DNA of 53,396 nt, taken from the NCBI RefSeq assembly GCF_019857225.1, contig NZ_JAFJSY010000067.1, forward strand, positions 1-53,396, read 5' to 3'. A program made the translations under genes and the position numbers. Shown in pieces: positions 8,181 to 16,350 of this stretch (its first letter is position 1; each line of letters begins with the position of its first letter). Below the pieces are notes generated by a model. It searched no databases and had not been told where the DNA came from. It saw only the letters and a program-made list of their open reading frames with translations. This DNA comes from Streptomyces plumbidurans (GTDB taxonomy: Bacteria > Actinomycetota > Actinomycetes > Streptomycetales > Streptomycetaceae).

Positions 8181-9008
8181 TCACCCCTTGCGGCCCACAC
8201 CTCCGTACAGGGCCACTTCCGGCTCGGCCGCCTCCGCACGCCCGGGGCGCCAGCGCGAGCACGGCACCACGCCCGGCTCCAGCAGCTCCAGGCCGTCGAA
8301 GAAGCGGGCGACGTCGTCGGGCGTGCGCTGCGTCAGCTCAGGGGTGCCGTGCTCGTTCCAGAAGTGCACCGCCGCGTCCACCTCGGGCAGCGCGGGGCTG
8401 GTGATGGTGTGCGACAGCACCAGATGGCTGCCGGACGGCAGCGCGTCCATTAGCCGCCGTACGACGCCGTACGGATCCTCGTCGTCGCGCAGGAAGATGA
8501 CCACGCCGAGCAGCAGCACCGCCACCGGCCGGGTGAGGTCCAGTGTGGCGGCGGCCCGCTCCAGGATCGACTCGACATTGCGCAGGTCGTCGTCCAGATG
8601 CTCGGTGCGGCCCTCGGGCGTACTGGTGAGCAGGGCGCGGGCGTGGGCCAGCACGAGCGGGTCGTTGTCGACGTAGACGACCCGTGCGTCCGGAGCGAGG
8701 CGCTGGGCGACCTCGTGCGTGTTCTCGGCGGTGGGCAGACCGGTGCCGATGTCGAGGAACTGGCGGATCCCCGCGTCCATCACGAGATGCCGCACGGCGC
8801 GCCCCAGGAAGAGACGGTCGGCCCGGGCGTAGTCGCCGATGGCCGGATGAAGCTCACGGATACGGTCCCCGGCCACCCGGTCGACCTCGTAGTAGTCGCC
8901 ACCGCCGAGCCAGTAGTTCCAGATCCGGGCCGTGTGCGGGCGGAGGGTGTCGATGCGTCTGCGCAGCGTGGCGGCAGGATCGCCGGTGCATGCCGGGTTG
9001 TCCGTCAA
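8181..9008 (-). CDS. SAM-dependent methyltransferase, PF04672 type
   Basis: A 275-residue member of the actinobacterial S-adenosyl methyltransferase family. It starts with the family's R(I/V)WNYWLGGGDYYEVDR signature at residues 28-44, followed by FLDIGTGLPT at 84-93 (SAM-binding motif I) and VVYVDNDPLV (motif II acidic residue). The end is the usual VALYGGVGRK. The start codon is TTG at 9006-9008, supported by CAGGAG eight bases upstream. These genes exist in dozens of copies in Streptomyces, often near WhiJ/BldB-like regulators; none is adjacent here. The substrate of the family is not known. Confidence 0.9.
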   Translation of the reverse strand: MTDNPACTGDPAATLRRRIDTLRPHTARIWNYWLGGGDYYEVDRVAGDRIRELHPAIGDYARADRLFLGRAVRHLVMDAGIRQFLDIGTGLPTAENTHEVAQRLAPDARVVYVDNDPLVLAHARALLTSTPEGRTEHLDDDLRNVESILERAAATLDLTRPVAVLLLGVVIFLRDDEDPYGVVRRLMDALPSGSHLVLSHTITSPALPEVDAAVHFWNEHGTPELTQRTPDDVARFFDGLELLEPGVVPCSRWRPGRAEAAEPEVALYGGVGRKG

Positions 9009-9181
9009 GGGTTCCGCTCCTGGAGTGGTGCCGGTCGTGACTTACGAGGGGGTGGCATCAACCGGCCATCAAACCACCGTAGTTGATGTTTGCCGAGGGC
9101 CAGGAGGCGGTGGTTTCACCGTTGTGCCGGTCCTGCACCGAGTCGTTCCAGGTGAGAGGTGTGCCCCTTATCTTGAGCCGC

Positions 9182-10360
9182 ATGAAGAGGATTGCGCCCG
9201 ACCCGTCCGGTGAACCCGATCCGCTGCGCGCACTGACCCTCGACGACCTCCGCCGCCGTACGAGCATGAAATGGCGCACCTACCCGGCCGACGTACTGCC
9301 CCTGTGGGTGGCCGAGATGGACGTCCCTCTCGCGGAACCCGTAGTCCGCGCGGTCGCCGACGCGCTCGCGCTCGGGGACACCGGCTATCCGGCGGGCACG
9401 GCCTACGCCGGGGCGCTGGCCGCCTTCGCCGCGAAGCGCTGGGGCTGGGACGGGCTCGCGGTCCAGCGGACGGCGATCGTGCCGGACGTCATGCTCGGCG
9501 TCGTCGAGATGCTCAAGCTGGTCACCGGGCCCGGGGACGCGGTGATCGTGAACCCGCCGGTGTATCCGCCGTTCTACAGCTTCGTCGCGCACTTGGACCG
9601 CCGGGTCGTCGAGGCCCCGCTCGGGACGGATCTGCGCCTCGACCTCGACGTCCTGGAGGAGACCTTCCGGCAGGCCGTCGCCGGTGGACGCCGGGCCGCC
9701 CATCTGCTGTGCAGCCCGCACAACCCGACCGGCACCGTGCACACGGCGGAGGAGCTGTCCGCCGTCGCCGCCCTCGCCGGCCACTACGGCGTGCGCGTGG
9801 TCGTGGACGAGATCCACGCCCCGCTGACCGCCGGCGGAGTCGACTTCGTGCCGTATCTGAGCGTCCCCGGCGCGGAGAACGGGCTGTCCCTCATGTCCGC
9901 GTCGAAGGCGTGGAACCTGGCGGGACTGAAGGCCGCGCTCGCGATCGTGGGCCCTGCGGCCGCAGCCGACCTCGCCCGGCTGCCCGAGGAGGTCAGCCAC
10001 GGACCCAGCCACCTCGGCGTGCTCGCCCACACGGCCGCCCTGACCGACGGCACCGCCTGGCTGGACGCGCTGCTCGCCGGCCTCGACGACAACCGGCGGC
10101 TGCTGGCCGTCCTGCTCGCCGAACACCTGCCGGCCGTCACCCACCGCCCCGGCGAGGCCACCTACCTGGCCTGGCTCGACTGCCGCGCCCTCGGCCTCGG
10201 CGACGATCCGGCCCAGGTGTTCCTGGAGCGCGGCAGAGTGGCCCTGAACTCGGGCATCCCCTTCGGCACCGGCGGGGCCGGACACGTACGCCTGAACCTG
10301 GCGACGTCGCCCGAGGTGATCACGGAGGGCGTACGGCGGATGGTGGCGGCGCTCGCCTGA
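9182..10360 (+). CDS. MalY/PatB-type PLP-dependent aminotransferase or C-S lyase
   Basis: A 392-residue fold-type I PLP enzyme. The MalY/PatB signature is at the start (TSMKWRTYPADVLPLWVAEMD), followed by NPPVYPPFYSF, SPHNPTGTVHT and DEIHAPLT. The cofactor lysine is in SASKAWNLAG. These enzymes cleave cystathionine or cysteine conjugates to pyruvate, ammonia and a thiol; some act as regulators. There is no Shine-Dalgarno before the ATG, and TATCTT is about 7 bases upstream, so a leaderless transcript is likely. The next gene follows after 54 bases in the same direction. The precise substrate is open. Confidence 0.88.
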   Translation: MKRIAPDPSGEPDPLRALTLDDLRRRTSMKWRTYPADVLPLWVAEMDVPLAEPVVRAVADALALGDTGYPAGTAYAGALAAFAAKRWGWDGLAVQRTAIVPDVMLGVVEMLKLVTGPGDAVIVNPPVYPPFYSFVAHLDRRVVEAPLGTDLRLDLDVLEETFRQAVAGGRRAAHLLCSPHNPTGTVHTAEELSAVAALAGHYGVRVVVDEIHAPLTAGGVDFVPYLSVPGAENGLSLMSASKAWNLAGLKAALAIVGPAAAADLARLPEEVSHGPSHLGVLAHTAALTDGTAWLDALLAGLDDNRRLLAVLLAEHLPAVTHRPGEATYLAWLDCRALGLGDDPAQVFLERGRVALNSGIPFGTGGAGHVRLNLATSPEVITEGVRRMVAALA

Positions 10361-10414
10361 GCAGAGCTCGGGTGAGGGTGTCATGGACACGAGACGGCGC
10401 GGCATGATGGCCCC

Positions 10415-11173
10415 ATGCGCGTGCTGATGCCGGTCCCCGACCACGACTTCGACGTCACCGAGGTCGCCGTGCCCTGGCGGCTGCTCACCGACGCCGGGCA
10501 CGAGGTCGTCCTCGCCACCGAGCGGGCCGGCACCCGCCCCGCGGCCGACCCGCGCCTGCTGACCGGCGTGCTCTTCGGACAGCTGGGCGCGGAGGACGAG
10601 CCCAAGCGCTTCTACGAACAGCTCACCGAGTCACCGGAGTTCGGCGCCACCGCCGGATGGGCCGACGTGGACGTGACGGCGTACGACGGACTGCTGCTGC
10701 CCGGCGGACACGCGCCCGGCATGCGGCAGTACCTCGGCTCCGAGGAGCTGCGGGAGCAGGTCGCCCGGTTCTGGGCACTGGGCCGCCCGGTCGGCGCGAT
10801 CTGCCACGGCGTGCTGGTCCTGGCCCGGACCCGGGACCCGCGGACGGGACGCAGCGTCCTCGCGGACCGCCGGACGACCTGCCTGCCCAAGTACATGGAG
10901 CGCACCGCCTACCTGACCACCGCCTGGCGCCTGGGCCGCTACTACCGCACCTACCCGGCGTACGTGGAGGACGAGGTGCGCTCCGCGCTCGCCGACCCGG
11001 CCGCCCAGTTCGAGCGCGGTCCCCGGGAGCTGACCCGGCGCGGCACGGCGAAGGACGACTCGCACGCCTTCGTCGTCCAGGACGGCGGCTATGTGTCGGC
11101 GCGCTGGCCGGGCGACGCCTACCTCTTCGCCCGCCGCTACCTGGAACTCCTCGGCGCTGCCACGGGTGCCTAG
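10415..11173 (+). CDS. DJ-1/PfpI-family protein, class I glutamine amidotransferase-like
   Basis: A 252-residue protein with the DJ-1/PfpI fold. The nucleophile elbow is AICHGVLVLAR near residue 132, with the catalytic Cys followed by His, and the preceding strand holds LLLPGGHAPGM. The C-terminal His-containing region is DSHAFVVQDGGYVSARWPGD. It is longer than DJ-1 itself (about 190 residues) because of a helical insert, RTTCLPKYMERTAYLTTAWRL, that is characteristic of a bacterial subgroup. Function could be glyoxal deglycation or stress protection; the sequence does not decide. It overlaps no gene but is only nine bases before the F420 gene, so the two are probably co-transcribed. Confidence 0.85.
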   Translation: MRVLMPVPDHDFDVTEVAVPWRLLTDAGHEVVLATERAGTRPAADPRLLTGVLFGQLGAEDEPKRFYEQLTESPEFGATAGWADVDVTAYDGLLLPGGHAPGMRQYLGSEELREQVARFWALGRPVGAICHGVLVLARTRDPRTGRSVLADRRTTCLPKYMERTAYLTTAWRLGRYYRTYPAYVEDEVRSALADPAAQFERGPRELTRRGTAKDDSHAFVVQDGGYVSARWPGDAYLFARRYLELLGAATGA

Positions 11174-11182
11174 ACTTCCGGT

Positions 11183-11569
11183 ATGGACTCCACTGCGCTG
11201 GAACGGCTCGGTGCGGGCAAGTACGTGCTGATCACCAGCTACCGCAAGAACGGCACCCCGGTCGCCACACCGGTGTGGGTGGTGCGCGACGGCGACACCC
11301 TCGGCGCGTGGTCGGCCGCCGACTCCGGGAAGGTGAAGCGGATCAGGGCCCGCAAGGACATCCTCATCGGCCCATGCGACCTGCGCGGCAATCCGACGGG
11401 CACCCAGCTGCCCGCCACGGCAGAGATCGGCGACGAGGAGACCGTCGCCCGCTACCGCCGGCTCATCGCCCGCAAGTACGGGATCACGGGCCGTCTGACC
11501 CTGCTCGGCAGCCGGCTGCGACGGGGGCTGAAGGGGACGGTCGGGATCCGGGTGACGCTCGCTCCGTGA
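11183..11569 (+). CDS. PPOX-class F420-dependent oxidoreductase
   Basis: A 128-residue split-barrel flavin/deazaflavin protein. It has the characteristic opening LGAGKYVLITSYRKNGTPVATPVWV, with the YVLITSYRKNG and GTPV segments of actinomycete F420-dependent pyridoxamine-oxidase-like proteins, and the ARKDILIGPCDLRGN strand. The gene starts nine bases after the DJ-1-like gene, so they form an operon, and is followed by a strong hairpin. It probably reduces a small ketone, quinone or related substrate with reduced coenzyme F420; the substrate is unknown. The C-terminus (RLRRGLKGTVGIRVTLAP) is basic. Confidence 0.85.
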   Translation: MDSTALERLGAGKYVLITSYRKNGTPVATPVWVVRDGDTLGAWSAADSGKVKRIRARKDILIGPCDLRGNPTGTQLPATAEIGDEETVARYRRLIARKYGITGRLTLLGSRLRRGLKGTVGIRVTLAP

Positions 11570-11579
11570 GACGAAGCGG

Positions 11580-11621
11580 CCGGGCGGGCGGCGCAACCGC
11601 CGCGAAGCGCCGCCCGCCCGG
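11580..11621. terminator. strong terminator hairpin
   Basis: A perfect 14-base GC-rich stem is seen: CCGGGCGGGCGGCG at 11580-11593 and its exact reverse complement at 11608-11621, around a 14-base loop. There is no T-run, as is usual in Streptomyces. It lies between the F420 gene and the convergent DUF35 gene, so it can act on both. Confidence 0.7.
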
Positions 11622-11716
11622 TGTGCCCTGGAGGACGGCAGGAAGGGCGTGCGGGTTGCCTGTGTTCAGGGATCCGATCGGCGAGCACGGGCCGGGACCG
11701 CGACTGCGGTGAGGTC

Positions 11717-12130
11717 TCAGGTCCAGGCGCGGTAGGGCTCGTCGACCAGTTGGAAGACGGGCTCGCCGCGGACCGGGTCCTTCGCCGTCGACAGCCGTAC
11801 CCGGTCGCCGCTGTGAATGGCGATCAGCGGGCCCATGACCCGGCCGCGCACGACGAAGCCCTCGGCCATCTCCACGAGCGAGACATTGCGGGCGGCGGGG
11901 GTGTTGCGGTGCACGATCGTCGCGTGGCGGACCGTGCCGGTGCCGCTGCTGCGCTCGGTGCGCAGGTCACCGCCCTGGCAGACCGGACACAGCAGCCGGT
12001 GGTACATGGCGGTGCCGCACCAGGTGCAGCGCTGGAATTCGAGGGAGTCCGTATCGGCTGCCGCGGGTTCGAGGACGCCTGTCGCGGAGCCGGCTGTTTC
12101 ACGAGCAACGATTCCTGAGTGGTGGTACAC
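11717..12130 (-). CDS. DUF35 zinc-ribbon/OB-fold protein
   Basis: A 137-residue protein with the DUF35 architecture. A four-cysteine zinc ribbon is seen as CTWC ... CPVC, followed by an OB-fold (FVVRGRVMGPLIAIHSGDRVRLS). Such proteins act as acyl-CoA-binding partners of thiolases, lipid-transfer proteins or acyl-CoA hydratases, normally in the same operon. Here no thiolase is adjacent. GTG at 12130 is used because GGGAG lies nine bases upstream. The N-terminus (VYHHSGIVARETAGSATGVLEP) precedes the ribbon. The upstream gap carries a perfect palindrome matching the one before tetR, so the adjacent TetR protein probably represses it. Confidence 0.8.
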   Translation of the reverse strand: MYHHSGIVARETAGSATGVLEPAAADTDSLEFQRCTWCGTAMYHRLLCPVCQGGDLRTERSSGTGTVRHATIVHRNTPAARNVSLVEMAEGFVVRGRVMGPLIAIHSGDRVRLSTAKDPVRGEPVFQLVDEPYRAWT

Positions 12131-12229
12131 GCTGGTCAACTCCCTGCGCTCGGCCGGAATCCCGCGTGCCGGGTCAACCGTGCACGCACGTGCCCGGTTC
12201 ACCGTGCCACCGTGCACGGCATCAATGTA

Positions 12230-12244
12230 TGGCACTCAGTGCCA
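12230..12244. promoter_or_regulatory. TetR operator before the DUF35 gene
   Basis: The 15-base site TGGCACTCAGTGCCA is a perfect palindrome about a central C (arms TGGCACT and AGTGCCA). It lies 100 bases upstream of the DUF35 start and 23 bases after the tetR stop. Together with the matching site before tetR it suggests direct control by that TetR protein. Confidence 0.6.
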
Positions 12245-12266
12245 CAGGTAAAGGCACTCCGTACCC

Positions 12267-12968
12267 TCAATTTCCTCCGAGTTCGGACTCGATCTCCTTC
12301 ACGACCCGCCACAGGGGCGCATCGCGCCGCGCCACGACGACCACCACGTCCTCGGCCGGACCGGCGCTGCGCTGCGGGGCCGACGCCCCGAAGGCCGACC
12401 GTACGTACCCGAGGGCGTGGTCCACCGCGGCCTCCGCGTCGTCCTTGCCGTCCGAACGCAGCCACGACCGCAGCGCGTTGTTGTGCGCGGCCACCACCGC
12501 GGCGGCGATCACGTCGGCCCGCAGGATCCCGTCGCGTCGGCCGGCGAAACGCGCGCGCAGGTACTCGGCGAGGGCGCGCTCGTAGCGCCACACCACGGAC
12601 AGCTCGTACGCCCGCAGCCCCGGCACCCGCTTGGTGAGGCGGTAACGCTGCACGGAGAAGGCCGGGTTCTCGGCGTACATCCGCAGCACGAGCCGGGCCG
12701 CGTCGCAGACCCGCTGCACGGGCTCGTCCTCCTCGCCGCTCGCGTCGAGAAAGGCCGTCATGTCGGCCAGGCACCGCTCGTGGTCGGGGAAGACCACGTC
12801 CTCCTTGGAGGGGAAGTAGCGGAAGAACGACCGTCGTCCGACACCGGCCAGCGCCACGATGTCGTCGATGGTCGTCTGCTCGTAGCCCCGCTCCAGGAAC
12901 AGCTGGAACGCCGCCGTGACCAGGGCGTCCCGCATCGGTGGCCTCACGGCGGCCGGCTCCGTCGTCAT
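12267..12968 (-). CDS. TetR-family transcriptional regulator
   Basis: A 233-residue TetR/AcrR-type regulator. The helix-turn-helix is seen at about residues 14-58: ALVTAAFQLFLERGYEQTT, DDIVALAGVGRRSFFRYFPSKED, a textbook TetR N-terminal domain. The C-terminal helical domain, from about 65, would bind a ligand; its sequence (RLVLRMYAENPAF, YERALAEYLRARFAGR) is similar to MftR-like or acyl-CoA-linked regulators but does not identify the ligand. ATG at 12968 follows a gap with inverted repeats of TGGCAC half-sites, so it is probably autoregulated. It sits upstream of the DUF35 gene in the same direction with 136 bases between. Confidence 0.9.
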   Translation of the reverse strand: MTTEPAAVRPPMRDALVTAAFQLFLERGYEQTTIDDIVALAGVGRRSFFRYFPSKEDVVFPDHERCLADMTAFLDASGEEDEPVQRVCDAARLVLRMYAENPAFSVQRYRLTKRVPGLRAYELSVVWRYERALAEYLRARFAGRRDGILRADVIAAAVVAAHNNALRSWLRSDGKDDAEAAVDHALGYVRSAFGASAPQRSAGPAEDVVVVVARRDAPLWRVVKEIESELGGN

Positions 12969-12988
12969 GGACGGAACGTAGCACCGGT

Positions 12989-13013
12989 GTGCCACCCATG
13001 GCACTCGGTGCAC
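12989..13013. promoter_or_regulatory. TetR operator before tetR
   Basis: GTGCCA-CCCA-TGGCAC (12989-13004) is a perfect inverted repeat, and it runs into TGGCACTCGGTGCAC (12999-13013), which matches the palindrome at 12230-12244 at 12 of 15 positions. The region is 21-45 bases upstream of the tetR start. Overlapping half-sites would allow two dimers to bind. Confidence 0.6.
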
Positions 13014-13152
13014 GGTCGGCGGGGAACTCAGTGCTCTCGCCGCCGTCACGGTGAAAGGGCGGGACGTCCGGGGCTGAACTTCCGGGGCGGCGGCCGCGTA
13101 TCTCTCGTCGGGGGACGGCGGAGGTCCCGGCAGGGGACGGAAGGAGAGCACT

Positions 13153-13821
13153 GTGCCCACACCGCCCGAATCGGGGTCGCCGCACGAACGCCCGCCTCTT
13201 GAGCCCATCCATGTGCTGCGGCCGCGCCGCACCGACGCCCTGGCGGAGCTGTTCCGGGAGATGGAGCAGGGACGCGACGACATGGAGACCGTCGCCGTGC
13301 AGGACCCGCGGTCCTGGGACGAGGGCGAGACGCAGGAGATCCCCCGCGTGCCGAGCGACGAGGACGGTGCGTCGCGCGGCGGCACACCCGGGTCCGGGTC
13401 CGGGCTGCGCCGCGCCGCCGTGGTGATCGCCGTCGCCGCGGCAGCGCTCGTCGGCTTCGGCTGCGCCCTGCTGCTGTCCATGAGGAACGACCACGCCGCC
13501 GCGCAGGAACCCCGCCCCACGGCGTCCGCCGAGACCACCGCGTCCCCGACCGCGACCGTCGCCGGCGCGGCCGACCCCGACGGCCCCGGCACCCTCCGCG
13601 AGGGCGACAGCGGCCCCGAGGTGACGGACCTGCAGCAACGCCTGCTGAACGTCCCGGACATCTACCCCGGCGGCTCCACGAGCGGCACCTTCGACGCCAC
13701 CCTCAAGGCCGCGGTGGCCCGCTTCCAGCTCTGGTACGGCATCCGCGGCGACGAGACCGGCGTCTACGGCGACGACACCCGGCGCGCGCTGGAGTCGCGG
13801 ACGTCCTACGGCACCGGCTGA
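13153..13821 (+). CDS. peptidoglycan-binding domain membrane protein
   Basis: A 222-residue single-pass membrane protein. The N-terminal ~80 residues are cytoplasmic, proline-rich and acidic. A transmembrane helix follows at about 86-108 (AAVVIAVAAAALVGFGCALLL). A Thr/Ala/Pro-rich linker leads to a C-terminal peptidoglycan-binding domain at about 145-217 (LREGDSGPEVTDLQQRLLN ... FDATLKAAVARFQLWYGI). GTG at 13153 has AAGGAGAG just upstream, an excellent ribosome site. No hydrolase domain is present, so it probably anchors something to the cell wall or senses it. It overlaps the 3' end of the convergent phosphatase gene by 16 bases. Confidence 0.85.
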   Translation: MPTPPESGSPHERPPLEPIHVLRPRRTDALAELFREMEQGRDDMETVAVQDPRSWDEGETQEIPRVPSDEDGASRGGTPGSGSGLRRAAVVIAVAAAALVGFGCALLLSMRNDHAAAQEPRPTASAETTASPTATVAGAADPDGPGTLREGDSGPEVTDLQQRLLNVPDIYPGGSTSGTFDATLKAAVARFQLWYGIRGDETGVYGDDTRRALESRTSYGTG

Positions 13822-16250
13822 CGACGCGCCCGCTCGCGGGCCACCGCGGGCTCCAGCGGAGCCCTGATGTCGAGCACGCAGACGTCGTCGCGGTGCTCGC
13901 CCTCCAGCATCGAGGCGAGCAGCGGTCCCAGGGGCAGGGAATCCGGCCCTTGCGTGTGCTGGGTCAGGACGGCGTCCGACAGCCGCTGCAGACCCCGGTC
14001 GATGCCCTCCGCGGGCCGCTCGACCAGGCCGTCGGTGTAGAGGATGACGCGGTCGCCGGGTTCGAGACGGCACTCCGCCTCCGCGTAGACCGGCGCCGGG
14101 CTCGCCCCGAGCAGCATGCCGCGGGGCCGCTCGAGAAAGCGCGCCTCGCCGTCGCGCACCAGCAGCGGCGGCGGATGCCCGGCCTGCGCCCAGACCAGGC
14201 GGTGCTCGGCCGGGTGGTAGCGGGCGAGGATCAGGGTCGCGGTGCCGTGCGAGTCCCGGGAGTGCAGCAGCAGGGTGTTGAGCCGGGCGAGTGCACCCGT
14301 CAGCGAGGATCCGGTGATCACCATGCCCTTCGCGGTGAAGCGGAGCAGGGCCATCGTGGCGACCGCGTCGAGACCGTGCCCGGCGACGTCACCGACCACG
14401 AACACCGCGTCCCCGTCGGGCAGTTCGACCACGCTGAACCAGTCACCGCCGACATGGACGCCCGACTGCGCGGGCAGATAGGCGACTTCGACGCGCAGCC
14501 CCGCCAGCCGCACCGGCCTGGTGGGCAGCGGGAGCAGGGTGTCCTGCAGCCGGCCGGCCAGCGTCCGCTCGGCGCGCAGCACGTCGTGCTGGGTGAGCAT
14601 GGCCCGCTCGCTCTCGACGAGGGCGAGTTCCGCGCTGCGCTGTGCGGTGAGGTCCTGGATGACGCCGTGCACCTCGACTGTCGTACCTGAGGAGTCCGGC
14701 ACGGCCTCGGCCACCGCCCGAAGATGCCGTAGCCCGTCCGCCCTTCTGACCCGGAAGGGGACGTCGAACGTCCGCCCCTCGACGAGGAGTTCACCGATGG
14801 CGTGGCGCAGCGCCGACCCGTCCTTGGGCAGCGCGAGGTCGGGCAGTTCGGTCAGCCCGACCGGTCCGTGCGCCGGGTCCCGGTCGAAGAGCGCGAACAC
14901 CTGGGACGACCAGGTGACCTCGTGCGTGACGAGGTTCCAGCTCGCCCAGCCGAGGCCGCCCAGGCGCTGCAGATCCGCCAGCCGCTGCTCCTGCCGGTCC
15001 GAGGAACTGTGCCGCACCCAGGTGACGACCAGCTTCTCGCCCAGCCGCGCCGCCTGCACCGTGTAGGTGAACAGTTCGGCGATCCCGTCCACCAACTCCT
15101 GGAGGCCGAACGGCTCGCTCTCGTACGGGTTCCCGGTGACGAGCGTCCGTCTGAGGCCCTGCCACATGGGTTCGCCCGCCAGTGCCGGACAGCACTCCCG
15201 GAACCGGCGGCCGAGCAGTTCGCGCCCGGCGCGCCCGACGACGTCGACGGTCTCCTCCGTGGCGGCGTCGATGCGGTAGTCCTCGATGTTGCCCGGTGCG
15301 GAGGACAGCGGTGCCAGCAGCATCGCGGCGCCGGACAGCGCGTCGAACACGGCCTGTACGGCGGTCGCGGAGGCATCGGCGGTGTCCTCGGGGCGCGTGG
15401 CGAAGGCGAGCAGCCGGCCGGCGCAGAGCCGGGCCACCGCCTGCAGATGCTCCCGGATGTGCGCGGAGAACGGCCCGACGCGGGAGCGCAGGACGCCGAT
15501 GCACACGTCGGGAGAGTCGCCGTTGGGCACGGGCAGCCAGGCGCGGGAGCGCCATCGTTCGGGCGGATCGGACAACAGGTACCGCTCCCTGTCGGCCTCC
15601 ACGTCCTCCAGCCACAGCGGTTCGCCCGCCCGCAGCGCGTCGAGCACGGCGATCCCGCTCAGCGGCGGAACCTGCTGCCACTGGGCGGCCAGGGTGTCGT
15701 CGACGCCGGCGTGCCCGACCAGTTCGAGACCTCCCGTGGGCAGCCGTGAGTAGATCATGACGGCGTCGGCGTCCACGGCCGGCGCGAGATGGTCCAGCAG
15801 GCACCGGGCGAGGTCCTGCGAGGTCGCGACCCGGACGAGTTCCCTGCCGAGCGGGCCGAGGTCGACCGGTCCGGCATCGTCGGCCGCGGCTTCGGGCGGC
15901 GGTACGGCCGTGGCGGCGGGGACGACGGGGTCCGGCTCGGGGGCCGCGTGGACCGGGGCAGGAGCCAGGCTGCCGAGGGTGAGCCAGCACTCCTCCAGGA
16001 GCGAGTGGCCCTCCGTCTCGGCGCGCCGCTGCAGCTCCTCCTCCGCGGCGTCGGGTGTGCACCGGGTCTGGGCCATCACGACGCCCTTGGCCTGCTCGAC
16101 GACGGCCGACTGCGCTGCCTGGTCGCGCAGCCGGTCCATCTCGGCGCGCTGTCTGGCGACAACCTTGGCCAGTGCAACGGTGTCCGGCGCCGAGCTGGAC
16201 TCGGCCGGCGATGCGGGCTCCCTCGTCACGGGTCGAGCATGGCACAACAC
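13806..16250 (-). CDS. ANTAR-GAF-PAS-PP2C (SpoIIE) phosphatase
   Basis: A long (about 807-814 residue) regulatory phosphatase. Residues 25-90 form an ANTAR-type helical domain (SAVVEQAKGVVMAQTRCTPDAAEEELQRRA). A GAF-like domain follows at about 125-285, then one or two PAS-like domains (about 300-410 and 430-550, with LGWASWNLVTHEVTWSSQVF and VHGVIQDLTAQR). The PP2C/SpoIIE domain spans about 590-800, with metal-binding GGDWFS, GDVAGHGLDA, LYTDGLVE and DDVCVLDI. SpoIIE-like proteins dephosphorylate anti-anti-sigma factors; the N-terminal domains would set its activity. GTG at 16250 or at 16229 are both possible starts and neither has a clear ribosome site. No partner switching gene is adjacent. 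Confidence 0.88.
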   Translation of the reverse strand: MLCHARPVTREPASPAESSSAPDTVALAKVVARQRAEMDRLRDQAAQSAVVEQAKGVVMAQTRCTPDAAEEELQRRAETEGHSLLEECWLTLGSLAPAPVHAAPEPDPVVPAATAVPPPEAAADDAGPVDLGPLGRELVRVATSQDLARCLLDHLAPAVDADAVMIYSRLPTGGLELVGHAGVDDTLAAQWQQVPPLSGIAVLDALRAGEPLWLEDVEADRERYLLSDPPERWRSRAWLPVPNGDSPDVCIGVLRSRVGPFSAHIREHLQAVARLCAGRLLAFATRPEDTADASATAVQAVFDALSGAAMLLAPLSSAPGNIEDYRIDAATEETVDVVGRAGRELLGRRFRECCPALAGEPMWQGLRRTLVTGNPYESEPFGLQELVDGIAELFTYTVQAARLGEKLVVTWVRHSSSDRQEQRLADLQRLGGLGWASWNLVTHEVTWSSQVFALFDRDPAHGPVGLTELPDLALPKDGSALRHAIGELLVEGRTFDVPFRVRRADGLRHLRAVAEAVPDSSGTTVEVHGVIQDLTAQRSAELALVESERAMLTQHDVLRAERTLAGRLQDTLLPLPTRPVRLAGLRVEVAYLPAQSGVHVGGDWFSVVELPDGDAVFVVGDVAGHGLDAVATMALLRFTAKGMVITGSSLTGALARLNTLLLHSRDSHGTATLILARYHPAEHRLVWAQAGHPPPLLVRDGEARFLERPRGMLLGASPAPVYAEAECRLEPGDRVILYTDGLVERPAEGIDRGLQRLSDAVLTQHTQGPDSLPLGPLLASMLEGEHRDDVCVLDIRAPLEPAVARERARRQPVP

Positions 16251-16350
16251 GGCCGTTTTGATCGTGGTCTTGCGGACCCCGACAGAACCACGACAGGGCC
16301 CGGCCCGACCCGGATCCGGTACGCCCGGCGTCGGGAGCGAACGGCCGCGG

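Noticed and set aside
12199..14073. Long minus-strand frame across the TetR and membrane-protein genes
   Set aside because: It is a frame shadow: the residues are Arg/Gly-rich and without motifs, while the TetR gene uses another minus-strand frame and the plus-strand gene is well supported.
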